NCBI GenBank assembly: GCA_039819165.1
Contig: JBCBSM010000001.1
Span: 124,001 to 188,000 of the forward strand
Reading direction: 5' to 3'
DNA length: 64,000 nucleotides
From: Planctomycetota bacterium
GTDB lineage: Bacteria; Planctomycetota; Phycisphaerae; Phycisphaerales; UBA1924
The position numbers and the translations under genes were made by a program. Shown here one piece after another: positions 36,915-46,348 of the stretch; position 1 is the stretch's first letter, and each line of letters opens with the position of its first letter. The notes below the pieces were generated by a model. That model was not told the origin of the DNA, ran no database searches, and saw nothing but the letters and a program-made list of their open reading frames with translations.

Positions 36915-37532
36915 ATGCCCGAAGACCCCAGCGACATCCCGAATGAGACGCCCAGCGGGGCCGAAGGCGACGCCGCACCGGAGTCCACGCCCGCCGAGCC
37001 GTCGCCCGAGCCTGCCGGTGGGGCGGACGCGGCCGATGACCAGGCCGAGGCGCTCGAGGCCGCACGCGAGGCGGTGCAGGACATCCAGGCGGAGGCGGAT
37101 GCCGCGGCGTCGTCTGGCGCCACGCCAGAGTCCGCCGAACCCGGGGGCAAGGAGGCGATCGGCCAGAGCGAGATCGATGCGCTCCTGGCGGCGGCGGGCC
37201 AGCAACAACCCGGCGGCGAAGGCCTCGAACTGCCGAGCTTCGAGCGATCCGCGAGTGGTGGCGACGCGGGCGGCATCGACATGCTCGCCGACGTGCAGCT
37301 GAGCGTCCGCATCGAGCTGGGCCGCACGCGGATGCTCGTCGAAGACGTGCTCAAGCTCAACGACGGCGCAGTGGTCGAGCTCGACAAGCTCGCCGGCGAT
37401 CCGGTGGACGTCTACGTTAACGATCGCCTGGTGGCACGGGGCGAGGTGCTGGTGCTCAACGACAACTTCTGCGTCCGCGTCAGCGAGATCGTGGACCACA
37501 TCGGCGAGGAAGCCGCGGCAGAGAAGGCCTAG
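36915..37532 (+). CDS. fliN: Flagellar motor switch protein FliN with EIDALL peptide
   Basis: 205 residues. The C-terminal SpoA/FliN domain is clear (residues 124-195): [68 protein letters not shown]. The first 120 residues are Glu/Ala/Pro-rich and disordered. At 83-95 they contain [13 protein letters not shown], close to the N-terminal CheY-binding peptide of FliM and FliY (SQ-x-EIDALL). No CheC-like phosphatase domain is present, so this is FliN with a FliM/FliY-type peptide rather than full FliY. The ATG at 36915 fits the family. An upstream open frame belongs to other genes. Confidence 0.93.
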   Translation: MPEDPSDIPNETPSGAEGDAAPESTPAEPSPEPAGGADAADDQAEALEAAREAVQDIQAEADAAASSGATPESAEPGGKEAIGQSEIDALLAAAGQQQPGGEGLELPSFERSASGGDAGGIDMLADVQLSVRIELGRTRMLVEDVLKLNDGAVVELDKLAGDPVDVYVNDRLVARGEVLVLNDNFCVRVSEIVDHIGEEAAAEKA

Positions 37533-37602
37533 GGACGAACGCAAGCGGGAACGTGCGAGGGAGACGCCCGGCGGAGCCGGGCGGGCCAGCCAGGAAGGCG
37601 AC

Positions 37603-38283
37603 ATGGCGACACGGTGGTTGCGGCGAGCGCGGGCGGTCTCGGTGGTGGCGATCGCCCTCGCCGCTGCGCCCGCCGCCGCGCAATCGGGGCCGCCGCTGGA
37701 CTGGTCGCCCCCCGTGCAGGCCGCCGCGAGCGAGCGCAGCCGGCCCGCCGAATCGAGCATGCCGCTGGTGCCGACCCCGCCTCCGGCGACCGCGCCGGGG
37801 GATGGCGGCCCGCCGGCGTCACCCGCGTCCTCGGGCTGGGCGCGGACCGTCGGCTCGGTCGCCCTGGTCGTCGGCCTGATCGTCGTGCTGGCGGCGCTGG
37901 CCCGCTTTGCGGCGCGTCGGTCGGGCTCGGTGGCGGCGATGCTGGGCCCCGGCGGCCGCGCACCCAGCGGCGTGCTCGAGGTGCTGGCCCGCTACCCAAT
38001 CTCGCGGAGCCAGACGCTCGTGCTGCTCCGCGTTGATCGACGCGTGCTGCTGCTGTCGCAGTCGTCGGCGGGCCGCGGCGAGGGCTTCTCGACGCTCGCG
38101 GAGTTCGACGACCCGGGCGAGGTCGCCGCCATCCTCCAGCAGACGCGGGACGAGGCCTCCGAGTCGATCTCGACCCGCTTTCGCCAAGCGCTCGAGCAGT
38201 TCGGCCAGGGCGAGCCCTCGGACACCTACGAGCGGGGCGAGATCATTGAGGTCTCACCCCGGGGCGGAGGGGCGTGGGCGTGA
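37603..38283 (+). CDS. fliO: Flagellar export apparatus protein FliO
   Basis: 226 residues. A signal-like N-terminus (VVAIALAAAPAAAQ) is followed by a Pro/Ser-rich periplasmic stretch. One membrane helix (TVGSVALVVGLIVVLAALARFAARR) leads into a small cytoplasmic domain VLEVLARYPISRSQTLVLLRVDRRVLLLSQS, the FliO/FliZ signature. FliO helps assemble FliP. It overlaps fliP by ten bases, and fliP starts with GTG within its last codons. Confidence 0.88.
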   Translation: MATRWLRRARAVSVVAIALAAAPAAAQSGPPLDWSPPVQAAASERSRPAESSMPLVPTPPPATAPGDGGPPASPASSGWARTVGSVALVVGLIVVLAALARFAARRSGSVAAMLGPGGRAPSGVLEVLARYPISRSQTLVLLRVDRRVLLLSQSSAGRGEGFSTLAEFDDPGEVAAILQQTRDEASESISTRFRQALEQFGQGEPSDTYERGEIIEVSPRGGGAWA

Positions 38284-39275
38284 CGCGAATACTCGCCATC
38301 CTCGTCCTCGCGCTGGCCGCGGCGCCCGTGCAGGCCCAGCCGGTGTACGGCCCGCCCATCGCGCCGGTCTCGAGCGCGAGCGCCACCGGGCCGGGCGCGT
38401 CGCTCTCGGCCTCTCTTGCGGGGTCGGACGGCCAGCCCAACCCGCTGAGCGTACTCGGTGCGGCGGCCGAGGCGCTGCCCAACGCCGACGGCTCGCCGGC
38501 GGGCATCAGTACGGCCGTCAGCATCATGCTGGTGCTGACGGTGATCACGCTGGTGCCATCGATCATGCTCATGACGACCTCGTTCGTGCGGATCATCATC
38601 GTGCTGGGGTTGCTGCGGCAGGCCATCGGTGCCCAGAGCGTGCCGCCCGCGCAGGTCCTCACCGCGCTGTCGCTGTTCCTGACCATCTTCGTGATGGCAC
38701 CGACCATCGAGCGGATCTACGGCGAGGCCGTCGTGCCCTTCGAGCAGGGCCAGATCACCGACTACGAACAGCTCTGGGAGGCCGGGAGCCGCCCGCTGCG
38801 GGACTTCATGTTCGACCAGATCGAGGCCACCGAGAACTGGTCGAGCCTGCTGACCATCATGGAGTACCGCGGCTACGACGTGTCCGATCCCTCGAAGCTC
38901 ACGCGCGCCGACGTGGGCATGGCCGAGCTCATCCCGGCCTACATGCTCAGCGAGCTCAAGGTTGCCTTCCTGATGGGCTTCCGCGTGTACCTGCCGTTCC
39001 TGATCATCGACATGGTGATCGCCAGCGTGCTGATCTCGATGAGCATGATGATGCTGCCGCCGGTGCTCATCAGCCTGCCGTTCAAGCTGCTGCTATTCGT
39101 GCTGGCCGACGGCTGGCAGATGGTCGTGGGCTCGCTGCTGGAGAGCTTCGTCCTCGAGGGCCAGATCGAGCGGCTTAGCGAGCAGACCGCGACGGCCATG
39201 CCGGGCGGCGTGTCCTTGGTCGCGCCGCTCTTGTCGTCGCTGTGCGCCTGCGGACCGCCCGCGGGATTCGGATAG
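38274..39275 (+). CDS. fliP: Flagellar export gate protein FliP
   Basis: 333 residues, longer than the ~245 of E. coli. The N-terminus has a cleavable-looking signal (ALAAAPVQAQP). The conserved gate core is VITLVPSIMLMTTSFVRIIIVLGLLRQAIGAQSVPPAQVLTALSLFLTIFVM, LLPAYMLSELK-type block, IIDMVIASVLISMSMMMLPPVLISLPFKLLLFVLADGWQMVVGSL. About 35 additional C-terminal residues lack family counterparts. FliP forms the pore of the FliPQR gate. Confidence 0.96.
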   Translation: MGVTRILAILVLALAAAPVQAQPVYGPPIAPVSSASATGPGASLSASLAGSDGQPNPLSVLGAAAEALPNADGSPAGISTAVSIMLVLTVITLVPSIMLMTTSFVRIIIVLGLLRQAIGAQSVPPAQVLTALSLFLTIFVMAPTIERIYGEAVVPFEQGQITDYEQLWEAGSRPLRDFMFDQIEATENWSSLLTIMEYRGYDVSDPSKLTRADVGMAELIPAYMLSELKVAFLMGFRVYLPFLIIDMVIASVLISMSMMMLPPVLISLPFKLLLFVLADGWQMVVGSLLESFVLEGQIERLSEQTATAMPGGVSLVAPLLSSLCACGPPAGFG

Positions 39276-39288
39276 GGGGGCTGCGCCC

Positions 39289-39549
39289 ATGCACTACGAC
39301 GATTCGGCCGTGCAGCTCGTCCGCGACGTGCTCATCCTCGTGCTCAAGCTCGGCGGGCCCGTGCTGATCGCGGGCGTCGTGATCGGCCTGTTCATCAGCA
39401 TCGTGCAATCGGTCACGTCCATCCAGGACCAGACGCTGACCTTCGTCCCCCGCATCATCGGGATGATCGGAATCGCGGTGCTGCTGCTGCCGTGGATGAT
39501 CAACCGCCTGGTGGACTTCGCCCGCGAGATGTTCCTGCTCTTCGGATAG
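39289..39549 (+). CDS. fliQ: Flagellar export gate protein FliQ
   Basis: 86 residues with two membrane helices. VQLVRDVLILVLKLGGPVLIAGVVIGLFISIVQSVTSIQDQTLTFVPRI is the family signature (Q-x-x-T-x-I-Q-[DE]-x-T-L-x-F-x-P). It wraps around the FliP/FliR core. Placed between fliP and fliR. Confidence 0.96.
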   Translation: MHYDDSAVQLVRDVLILVLKLGGPVLIAGVVIGLFISIVQSVTSIQDQTLTFVPRIIGMIGIAVLLLPWMINRLVDFAREMFLLFG

Positions 39550-39577
39550 CGCCCGCGAGCGGGGCGGGAGTCGCGCG

Positions 39578-40393
39578 ATGCCGCAACCCTGGCACGACAT
39601 CCTCGCCAACCTCCTGCCGTTCTGGATGGTCGCCGCCCGGCTCAGCGGGCTGTTCCTCTTTGCTCCCATCCTCGCCAGCCAGCTCGTTGCGCGGCAGGTC
39701 CGCATCCTGCTGGTCGTCATGCTCACCGTGGCGCTGTTCCCGGCGGTGGCGTCGGCGGGCCAGCCGCTGCCGCCGCTCGAGCCGGCCGAGCTGATCTTCG
39801 TGCTCGCCGGCGAGATCCTGATCGGCCTGGCGCTGGGGCTGATGGCGTCCATGCCGCTGGTGGCCGTGCAGATCGCCGGCAGCATCGCGGGCTTCAAGCT
39901 GGGCCTGGCGATCGCCACCGTCTTCAACCCCGAGTCCAACGCCGATTCGGCGGTCATCGGCCAGTTGCTCTTCTTCGCGGCGCTGGCGCTGTTCGTGCAG
40001 GTCGGCGGGCTCGAGCTCATGCTCATCGGCGTGATGCACACCTTCGAGGTTGTCCCCCCGGCGACCGCGTGGCTCGACGTTGCGCCGGCGGAGCTGTTCG
40101 CGGCGATGCTCGACGCCGCCTTCGTCGTCGCGATGCGGATCGCGATGCCCGTGCTCGTGCTGTCCACGCTGGCGAGCCTCGCGATGGGCGTCCTGATGCG
40201 GACCATCCCGCAGATCAACGTGCTGACGATCGGCTTCGCCATCCAGATCCTGCTCGGCATGATGATCCTGGCCGTCTCGTCGGCGGCCATCGGCGACGTC
40301 ATCGTCGACTCGATCGTGGAGGCCTTCGCCGCCATCGACGGCTGGGTCGAGTCGCTCACGCCCAGGCGCACCGGGGTGCACCATGGCGGATGA
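39578..40393 (+). CDS. fliR: Flagellar export gate protein FliR
   Basis: 271 residues, six hydrophobic segments. ARLSGLFLFAPILASQLVARQVRILLVVMLTVALFPAV is the standard start. AGEILIGLALGLMASMPLVAVQIAGSIAGFKLGLAIATVFNPES and QINVLTIGFAIQILLGMMILAVS follow as in other FliR proteins. It completes the FliPQR gate and overlaps flhB by 11 bases. Confidence 0.95.
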   Translation: MPQPWHDILANLLPFWMVAARLSGLFLFAPILASQLVARQVRILLVVMLTVALFPAVASAGQPLPPLEPAELIFVLAGEILIGLALGLMASMPLVAVQIAGSIAGFKLGLAIATVFNPESNADSAVIGQLLFFAALALFVQVGGLELMLIGVMHTFEVVPPATAWLDVAPAELFAAMLDAAFVVAMRIAMPVLVLSTLASLAMGVLMRTIPQINVLTIGFAIQILLGMMILAVSSAAIGDVIVDSIVEAFAAIDGWVESLTPRRTGVHHGG

Positions 40394-41483
40394 CCCGGGC
40401 GACCGCACCGAGCAGCCCACACCCCAGCGGCTCCAGAAGGCACGCAAGCAGGGCCAGGTCGGCAAGAGCGCCGACCTGTCGGCCGTCATCCTGCTGGTTG
40501 CCTCCGCCATCCTCGTCGCCGCGGGCGGCGGGGCGGCCCTCATCCTCATGGGCACGGTGCTCCAGGGCATCCTGGACGGCAGCGCCCCGGGCGACGCCAT
40601 CACCGCCGAGGGGCTCGTCCGCACCATTCGCTGGATCGCCGCCCGCGCTGCGGTCATCATCGTGCCAACGCTGGCGATCATGTTCGCGATCTCGCTGGCC
40701 GGCCAGATCGTGCAGGTCGGCTGGGTGATCTCCTTCGAGGCGATGGCCCCCAAGTTCGAGCGGCTCAATCCCATCCAGGGCGCCAAGCGGATCCTCGGCA
40801 AGAAGGGGGCCGTTAAGCTCGCGGTCGACATCGCCAAGCTCGTCGTCGTGGTCGCCATCGCCACCACGGTCATCATGAGCTGGCTGCCGGCGATCTGCAC
40901 GACGCCCCGCATGGACATGATGCCCGCGATGGGCGTGGCGCTGCGATCGATGGCCGAGCTGATGGCCTGGATGCTCGCGGTCCTGCTGGTCATCGCGATC
41001 ATCGACTTCCGCTACCAGAAGTGGCAGCACCGCGAAGACAACAAGATGACCAAGCAGGAGGTCAAGGAGGAACGCAAGTCCATGGAGGGCGACCCGGACA
41101 TCCGCCAGCGGCGGGCCCGCATCGCCCGCGAGATCGCGCTGCAGCGCGTCCAGGCCGACGTGCCGGGGGCCGACGTCGTCATCGCCAACCCCACGCACTT
41201 CTCGGTGGCCATCCGCTACGACGCCGACGCCGGCGATGCGCCCCGCGTCGTCGCCAAGGGCGCCGACTGGCTCGCACTGCGGATCCGCGAGATCGCGCGG
41301 CTGCACGGCGTGCCCGTCGTCGAGCGGCCGCCGCTAGCGCGAGCGCTCTACCGCGGCGTCGAGGTCGGCCGGCAGATCAGCCCCGAGCACTACGAGGCCG
41401 TCGCCGAGGTGCTGGCCTATGTCTACCGCATTAGCGACCGCGCCCGCGAGCGGGCCGAGGCCATGGCGGAGGCCGCGAACTGA
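40383..41483 (+). CDS. flhB: Flagellar export switch protein FlhB
   Basis: 366 residues. Cytoplasmic start ADDPGDRTEQPTPQRLQKARKQGQVGKSADL is the FlhB hallmark. Four membrane helices follow, then the cytoplasmic domain with the autocleavage motif NPTH (N269-P270-T271-H272) in VVIANPTHFSVAIRYD. Cleavage at N-P switches export from hook to filament substrates under FliK control. The end TGATGG overlaps the flhA start by one base. Confidence 0.97.
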   Translation: MADDPGDRTEQPTPQRLQKARKQGQVGKSADLSAVILLVASAILVAAGGGAALILMGTVLQGILDGSAPGDAITAEGLVRTIRWIAARAAVIIVPTLAIMFAISLAGQIVQVGWVISFEAMAPKFERLNPIQGAKRILGKKGAVKLAVDIAKLVVVVAIATTVIMSWLPAICTTPRMDMMPAMGVALRSMAELMAWMLAVLLVIAIIDFRYQKWQHREDNKMTKQEVKEERKSMEGDPDIRQRRARIAREIALQRVQADVPGADVVIANPTHFSVAIRYDADAGDAPRVVAKGADWLALRIREIARLHGVPVVERPPLARALYRGVEVGRQISPEHYEAVAEVLAYVYRISDRARERAEAMAEAAN

Positions 41484-43642
41484 TGGCCGATCTCGGGGCG
41501 AGCACCGGGCGGCGGACATGGACCGAGCGGCTGTCCAGCTGGCGGGGCATCATCGTGCCCGTCGGCTTCGTCGCGCTGCTGGCGGTGCTCATCGTGCCGC
41601 TGCCGCCGATGCTGCTCGATCTCATGATCTCGCTCAACGTCTCGCTGGCGGTGATCATCCTGATGACCGTGCTCTACCTCGATCGGCCGCTGAAGTTCAG
41701 CGTCTTCCCCTCGCTGCTGCTGGCCGTCACGATGCTGCGGCTCGTGCTCAACGTGGCCTCGACTCGGTTGATCCTGTCGGCCGACGCCGAGTCGCCCGAG
41801 CAGGCGCAGGAGGTGGCGGGCAAGGTCATCCAGGCCTTCGGCAACTTCGTCGCCGGCGACTCGATGTTCGTGGGCGTGGTGATCTTCCTCATCCTGGTCG
41901 CGGTGCAGTTCCTGGTGATCACCAAGGGCGCGACGCGGATCAGCGAGGTCGCGGCGCGGTTCACGCTCGACGCAATGCCCGGCAAGCAGATGGCCATCGA
42001 CGCCGACCTCAACGCCGGCGCCATCAGCGAGGCCGAAGCCCGCCAGCAGCGCGAGGAAGTCCGCCGGGAGGCCGACTTCTTCGGCGCCATGGACGGCGCT
42101 AGCAAGTTCGTGCGCGGCGACGCCATCGCGGGCATCGTCATCACCGTCGTGAACATCCTGGGCGGCTTCGCCGTGGGTGCCGTCGAGCGCGGCTGGCCGG
42201 TCATGCAGACCGCCGAGACGTTCACCAAGCTGACCATCGGCGATGGACTCACCAGCCAGATCCCCTCGTTCATCATCGCGATCGCCGCGGCACTCATCGT
42301 GACACGCTCGGGCGACAAGGCCGAGCTGGGCCACGAACTCACCAGTCAGGTCTTCAGCCAGCCCCGGGGCCTGGTGATCACCTCGGTCTTCCTCGCCGCG
42401 CTCGCGCTGACCGGCCTGCCGGCGATCCCGCTGCTGGCCACCTCGCTGGGCCTCGGGGCGCTGGCCTTTGCGATGCGTCGCGCGTCCCGTCCGGCGGCCG
42501 AGCCCGAGCCCGAGCAGCCCCTGGGCCCACCGCCGCAGAAGCCCATCGAGGACCTGCTCAAGCTCGAATTGCTCGAACTCGAGGTCGGCGAATCGCTCGT
42601 GCGGATGGTGGGCGACGCGATGCAGGGTGACAGCCTCGTGTCGCGGATCGACGCCGTCCGCCGGCAGCTCGCCATCGAGACCGGCTTCGTCATGCCGCCG
42701 ATGCGGATCCGCGACAACCGCATGCTCGATCGCCACGCCTACGCCATCCGCATCCGCGGCGCCGAGGTCGCCAAGGGCCAGGTCTTCCCAGACGAATTCC
42801 TCGCGATGGATCCCGGGCTGGCCACCGGCACGCTCGAGGGCCGGCCTACCCGCGAGCCGGCCTTTGGCCTCGAGGCCTGGTGGATCAGCCCCGACATGCG
42901 GGCCCGGGCCGAGGCCATGAACTACACCGTCGTCGACGCCAAGAGCGTGATCACCACGCACCTGACCGAGCTGGTCAAGGGACACGCCGCCGAGCTGCTG
43001 ACGCGCGAAGAGGTCGCCAACCTCGTCGAGGGCGCCAAGCAGCGGGCCCCCAAGCTCGTCGAGGAGGCCGTGCCCGGTGTCGTCAAGCTCGCCGACCTGC
43101 AGCGGGTGATGCAGAACCTCCTGAGGGAACGGGTGCCGATCCGGGATCTGGAGACCATCCTCGAGGTGCTTGCCGACTGGGGCGGCAAGACCCGGGACGT
43201 CGACGTGCTCACCGAGTACGTCCGCAACGGGCTGCGGCGAACCATCTGCCACCAGTTTGCGGCTCCCGACGACAATGGAACCCTGACCCTCGCGTGCGTC
43301 ACGCTGGATCCCGCGATGGAGGACCTGATCGCCAGCTACATCGATCGCAGCACCGAGACGACCGCGCTGACGATGCCCGCGAGCGTGACCGCCCGCGTCG
43401 TCGACGAGGTTGCGCGGGCGCTCCAGCCCGTGGTGGCGGCGGGCCGACAGGCGGTCGTCGTCGCCTCGCCGCCCGTGCGGGCGCCCGTCTTCCAGCTGGT
43501 GCATCCCCGGGTGCCGGGCATCGCGGTGCTGGGCTACAACGAGATCGAGAGCGACGTCGAGCTCGACGTCATGGGGCTGGTGCGTCCGCCCGACGCCGGG
43601 GGCGCAGCCGCCGCGCCCGCCGCGCAGGAAATGTCGGCCTAG
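41483..43642 (+). CDS. flhA: Flagellar export gate protein FlhA
   Basis: 719 residues. An eight-helix membrane region carries FVALLAVLIVPLPPMLLDLMISLNVSLAVIIL and the family signature RISEVAARFTLDAMPGKQMAIDADLNAGAISEAEARQQR. This is the FHIPEP box with conserved charged residues for the proton path. The C-terminal cytoplasmic domain binds chaperone-substrate complexes (EVIGHLTELVK-type ITTHLTELVKGHAAELLTREE, RVMQNLLRERVPIRDLETILE). Nonameric ring of the export gate. Length is close to typical. Confidence 0.97.
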   Translation: MADLGASTGRRTWTERLSSWRGIIVPVGFVALLAVLIVPLPPMLLDLMISLNVSLAVIILMTVLYLDRPLKFSVFPSLLLAVTMLRLVLNVASTRLILSADAESPEQAQEVAGKVIQAFGNFVAGDSMFVGVVIFLILVAVQFLVITKGATRISEVAARFTLDAMPGKQMAIDADLNAGAISEAEARQQREEVRREADFFGAMDGASKFVRGDAIAGIVITVVNILGGFAVGAVERGWPVMQTAETFTKLTIGDGLTSQIPSFIIAIAAALIVTRSGDKAELGHELTSQVFSQPRGLVITSVFLAALALTGLPAIPLLATSLGLGALAFAMRRASRPAAEPEPEQPLGPPPQKPIEDLLKLELLELEVGESLVRMVGDAMQGDSLVSRIDAVRRQLAIETGFVMPPMRIRDNRMLDRHAYAIRIRGAEVAKGQVFPDEFLAMDPGLATGTLEGRPTREPAFGLEAWWISPDMRARAEAMNYTVVDAKSVITTHLTELVKGHAAELLTREEVANLVEGAKQRAPKLVEEAVPGVVKLADLQRVMQNLLRERVPIRDLETILEVLADWGGKTRDVDVLTEYVRNGLRRTICHQFAAPDDNGTLTLACVTLDPAMEDLIASYIDRSTETTALTMPASVTARVVDEVARALQPVVAAGRQAVVVASPPVRAPVFQLVHPRVPGIAVLGYNEIESDVELDVMGLVRPPDAGGAAAAPAAQEMSA

Positions 43643-43714
43643 CCGGCGGTTGCGGCCGATACCCCGGGTTCGATACGGACGGGCAGGAGGCCCGCCGCAG
43701 GGAGCCCGGAGGGC

Positions 43715-45292
43715 ATGAGCATCCGCACGTACCGTGCCCGGTCGATGGCCGACGCCATCGATGCCGTGCAGCGCGACATGGGCCGCGACGCGGTCATCCT
43801 GCATACCCGCAACTACCGAGTTGGTGGTCTGTTCGGAATCGGCGGCCGACCAGTGGTCGAGGTTACCGCGTCGCCGGCGTCAGCGGTCCGCACTCGGCAG
43901 AAGAGCCGTGCATCGCGATCCGCGCCGGCCACGCCGCGGCCCGCTGCCGCAAGCACGCCCAAGCCCCAATCCAGACCCGGCCCCGCGGCCGACCCGCTCT
44001 CGCCGGTCCGCCGCCGCGAGCTGCTCGAGCGCTACACCGAGCTCGCGGCCGCCCGCCCCAAGCCTGCGCCCGGCGCCGCCCGTTCCGTTGAGCCCCGGGC
44101 CACCGACCAGCGAGTCGCAGAGCGACCCCGGACCAACCCGCGTCCGCGCCGCGACGAGCCTGCCGAGTCCCAGGGCCGCGCCGCCGGCGAGACGCTGCGC
44201 GTCCACCGGTCCGCCGCCGATGCGCCGGATGCCCGGGGGGTGGCCGCGGTGGCTCCGGCCGCGCCGCCGGCCGCGATCGAGCACGAGCTCAGGACGCTCC
44301 GCCGGATGGTCGGCCGCGTGCTGCGGACCCAGAGCGGCGGCCTGCCGAGCGGGCTGCCCGAGCCGCTTGCGGCCGCGTACGCGCAGCTGCTCGATGCCGA
44401 TGTCGCCCAGGATCTGGCCGACGCGATCATCGACGGCGTCCGCGAGTCGCTCTCCCGCGAGGAACTGCACCAGCCCGACGTCGTTCGCGGGGCCGTGCTA
44501 GGCCAAACCGCCGCGGCGATCCCGATCGCCCGTGCGGAGTCCGCCAGGCGTCCCGAGGACGGGCGCCCCCGCACGATCGCGCTCGTCGGGCCGACCGGCG
44601 TGGGCAAGACCACGACGATCGCCAAGCTCGCCGCCGCCCACAAGCTCCGGCGTGGCCGTCGCGTCGGCCTGATCACGACCGACACGTTCCGGATCGCGGC
44701 CGTCGAGCAGCTGCGGACGTACGCCGGCATCATCAGCGTGCCGCTGCGGGTCGTCATGTCGCCGGCGGAGATGGCGTCGGCCTGCCGCAGCTTCGCGTCC
44801 TGCGATCTGGTGCTGATCGATACCGCCGGCCGATCCCCCCGCGACGGCCAGCGGCTCGACGAACTCGCGGCACACCTCGAGGCCGCCGATCCGCACGAGA
44901 CCCACCTGGTGCTGTCGGCCACTTCGGGGGCCGCGACGCTGCGGGATGGCGCGCGGGGATTCGCCATCGCCGAGCCCAACCGCGTCATCCTCACCAAGCT
45001 GGACGAGGCTGCGTCGCTCGGTTCGGCGCTCTCGGCGCTGCACGGCCTCGGGCTCCCGGTGAGCTACGTGACCACCGGCCAGGAGGTGCCCGACCACATC
45101 GAGCGCGCCCGGGCCGACCGCCTCGCCCGCATGGTGCTGCGGAGTGCTGCGGGAAGCCACTCGGCCGAAGGGGCCGATGGCGAACACAGCACAGCAACAC
45201 TCTCCAAGCCGCAGCTCCGTGCCGGCGAGCGCATGAGTGTGGCGGGGCAGTCGACGGCACCGAACGTCGTCGCGGCGGGCGCGACGCCGTGA
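43715..45292 (+). CDS. flhF: SRP-type GTPase FlhF
   Basis: 525 residues. FlhF positions the flagellum and controls number together with FlhG. The N-terminal B domain begins RTYRARSMADAIDAVQRDMGRDAVILHTR. A Pro/Ala/Arg-rich linker (70-180) precedes the NG domain. G1 is GPTGVGKTTTIAKLAA, G2 TTDTFRIAAVEQLRTYAGI, G3 DTAGRSPRD, and the specificity motif is LTKLDEAASLGSALS. A tail of about 50 residues after the GTPase is unconserved. The GTG start of flhG overlaps its stop. Confidence 0.95.
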   Translation: MSIRTYRARSMADAIDAVQRDMGRDAVILHTRNYRVGGLFGIGGRPVVEVTASPASAVRTRQKSRASRSAPATPRPAAASTPKPQSRPGPAADPLSPVRRRELLERYTELAAARPKPAPGAARSVEPRATDQRVAERPRTNPRPRRDEPAESQGRAAGETLRVHRSAADAPDARGVAAVAPAAPPAAIEHELRTLRRMVGRVLRTQSGGLPSGLPEPLAAAYAQLLDADVAQDLADAIIDGVRESLSREELHQPDVVRGAVLGQTAAAIPIARAESARRPEDGRPRTIALVGPTGVGKTTTIAKLAAAHKLRRGRRVGLITTDTFRIAAVEQLRTYAGIISVPLRVVMSPAEMASACRSFASCDLVLIDTAGRSPRDGQRLDELAAHLEAADPHETHLVLSATSGAATLRDGARGFAIAEPNRVILTKLDEAASLGSALSALHGLGLPVSYVTTGQEVPDHIERARADRLARMVLRSAAGSHSAEGADGEHSTATLSKPQLRAGERMSVAGQSTAPNVVAAGATP

Positions 45293-46221
45293 CCCGGGCC
45301 ACGCATGACCAAGCCTCGGCGCTGCGGACGCTCGCGTCCGCACGGATCGCCGAGCCGTCCGCCCCTATGGCGTCGCCCCGCGCGCCGGTGATCGCAATCG
45401 CGTCGGGCAAGGGAGGCGTCGGCAAGACCACGATCGGCGTCAATCTCGCGATCGCGCTGTCGGGCCAGGGCGCCCGCGTTGCGCTGCTCGATGCCGATCT
45501 CGGCCTGGCCAACGCCGACCTCGCGTGCGGACTGTGCCCCACGGCGCGGCTGGGCGAGGCGATCGAGGTCGTTGCCCGCGGCAATCGCGTGACTCCCGAA
45601 CTCGTGCAGCGGCTCACGCTGCCGGGGCCCCGCGGCATCGCGGTGGTGCCGGGTGTCGTCGGGCCCGTACACGGCGCGGGCATGCACGACGTCCGTCGCG
45701 CCGTGGCCGACACCACCGAACTGCTGGCGCGTTCTTCCGAGGTCGTGGTCGTGGACCACGGCGCCGGCCTCCACGGCGCAATCCGCCGCGCGCTGGCCGA
45801 GGCAACGCTGCCCATCGTCGTCGCGACGCCCGATCCGCCCGCGATCGCCGACGCCTACGCCCTCATCAAGGCGACGATGGCCGCGGCCGGCTCGATGGAC
45901 ATTGCCAAGCGGACCCCGTACATCCTGGTGAATCGCGCCCGCGATGCGCGGGACGCCGGCCGCGTACACGCCCGGCTCGCCGACGTCGCCGCCCGCTTCC
46001 TGGGCATCGGGCTGCCCTATCTGGGGTGGCTGCCGGACGACCCCGCAGCCGAACGGGCGACCCGCGCGCGACGTCCCGTATGCGTCGCCGCCCGGCGTTC
46101 GAGGGTCGCCCGGCGATTCCGCAGGCTCGCGCATCGCGTCCGCGAAGAACTAACACCGTCCTATCAGGATGGTGGCTTCCGCTTGGCACGCGTCGTGCGT
46201 CGTGGCGGTCGGCCTGCCTGA
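45289..46221 (+). CDS. flhG: MinD-like ATPase FlhG
   Basis: 310 residues. A ParA/MinD-type ATPase that limits flagellar number by acting on FlhF. Deviant Walker A: ASGKGGVGKTTIGVNLA near residue 40; switch I/Walker A' LLDADLGLANADL; VVVVDHGAGLHGA as Walker B. The first 30 residues are an extension. The C-terminus is very basic (RRSRVARRFRRLAHRVREEL), as expected for an amphipathic membrane-targeting helix. In many flagellar operons che genes follow; here a small membrane gene does. Confidence 0.93.
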   Translation: MTRATHDQASALRTLASARIAEPSAPMASPRAPVIAIASGKGGVGKTTIGVNLAIALSGQGARVALLDADLGLANADLACGLCPTARLGEAIEVVARGNRVTPELVQRLTLPGPRGIAVVPGVVGPVHGAGMHDVRRAVADTTELLARSSEVVVVDHGAGLHGAIRRALAEATLPIVVATPDPPAIADAYALIKATMAAAGSMDIAKRTPYILVNRARDARDAGRVHARLADVAARFLGIGLPYLGWLPDDPAAERATRARRPVCVAARRSRVARRFRRLAHRVREELTPSYQDGGFRLARVVRRGGRPA

Positions 46222-46348
46222 ATCCGCCTGCGGCGCAGCAAGTGCGCGTGGATTGTTTTTCCGGGATGACGCTGCATCCGCGCGCGGCGGTGGCCGATGG
46301 AGCAGCCGCGTGGCCCAGCAGCAGATACGACAGCCCCTGCCCTCTCGC

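Noticed and set aside
41423-43804. A 793-codon minus-strand open frame over flhA
   Set aside because: It is antisense to flhA, rich in His/Asp/Arg with no motif.
46185-46200. Sigma-54-like TGGCACGCGTCGTGCG inside the end of flhG
   Set aside because: GG and GC have correct spacing, but the -12 lacks the TT before GC and it lies within coding sequence 540 bases before fliA. It could serve the small membrane gene, but the support is thin.
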